This document shows positions 63,995 to 64,000 of a DNA stretch of 64,000 nucleotides, in pieces. The notes beneath the pieces are model-generated. The model had not been told where the DNA came from and did no database searches. It saw only the letters and a program-made list of their open reading frames with translations. Origin of the DNA: Actinoplanes campanulatus (GTDB lineage Bacteria > Actinomycetota > Actinomycetes > Mycobacteriales > Micromonosporaceae). The stretch is taken from assembly GCF_014647795.1 (NCBI RefSeq), contig NZ_BMPW01000002.1:310001-374000 (forward strand), given 5' to 3'. Within the stretch, counting starts at the first letter, position 1, and every line of letters begins with the position of its first letter. Made by a program: the position numbers and the translations under genes.

Positions 63995-64000
63995 CGGGCC

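Overview
This window is chromosomal DNA of a high-GC actinobacterium. Third positions are almost all G or C, and GTG and TTG starts are common. The gene content points to Micromonosporaceae (Actinoplanes-like): several ECF sigma factors, an actinobacterial LAxTG wall-sorting signal, an IdeR/DmdR-type iron box, an orphan CtaD, a DUF2278 protein and many TetR regulators. I see no rRNA, tRNA, CRISPR array, insertion sequence or prophage. The genus is inferred from gene style only.

Layout. 0-5.6 kb: a membrane diguanylate cyclase diverges from a GH63-like glucosidase. These are followed by a decayed LppX-like lipoprotein gene and small hypothetical genes. 5.6-7.6 kb: a fused anthranilate synthase (TrpEG) preceded by an 11-residue Trp-Trp leader peptide and a terminator hairpin, a complete transcription attenuator on the minus strand. 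7.6-13.8 kb: a stand-alone receiver, a GH3 beta-glucosidase with its divergent TetR regulator and palindromic operator, an NYN-domain protein, and a frameshifted and truncated DUF2201 metallopeptidase. 13.8-19.2 kb: an ECF sigma factor fused through membrane segments to an extracytoplasmic beta-helix domain, a Pol IV with a long low-complexity insert, a 94-bp tandem repeat block and a TraB-like protein. 19.5-22.8 kb: orphan cytochrome oxidase subunit I and a sortase substrate whose 3' end is built from a 23-bp tandem repeat.

22.8-28.7 kb is the most interesting region. It is a tightly coupled minus-strand operon of an OleA-like thiolase, a GT2 glycosyltransferase, an OleC-like AMP ligase, a second GT2, a cytochrome P450 and an OleD-like reductase. 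All junctions but one overlap by 4 nt. No OleB hydrolase is present, and the reductase has lost its NAD-binding half at the P450 junction. This looks like a beta-lactone or olefin-type pathway with added glycosylation and oxidation, possibly decaying.

28.7-38.7 kb: a hybrid histidine kinase, a membrane Ser/Thr kinase, and an ABC importer (binding protein, two permeases, convergent ATPase) whose operon also encodes a benzoylformate decarboxylase-like ThDP enzyme. A CNNM/CorC-type CBS protein follows. 38.8-51.2 kb: DUF2278 plus lamin-tail protein, a TetR/secreted S15-type hydrolase pair with operator, a Ppx/GppA phosphatase, a BNR-repeat protein coupled to a MoaD/ThiS-like protein ending in Gly-Gly, a TetR regulator, an SDR, a DUF1444-like protein, a YdeP/FdhF-like molybdopterin oxidoreductase and a GT2. 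51.5-64 kb: a P-loop kinase, an ECF sigma factor with its membrane partner, a GT39-like membrane glycosyltransferase, a PfkB kinase, a secreted subtilisin, a GAF histidine kinase, an aminotransferase, a secreted cupin, an iron-box-controlled siderophore-interacting protein, and a multi-PAS histidine kinase that reaches the window edge.

The region is compact. Convergent neighbours overlap or nearly touch at several places, and shared CTAG sites supply both stop codons at 50234-50237 and 61541-61544.
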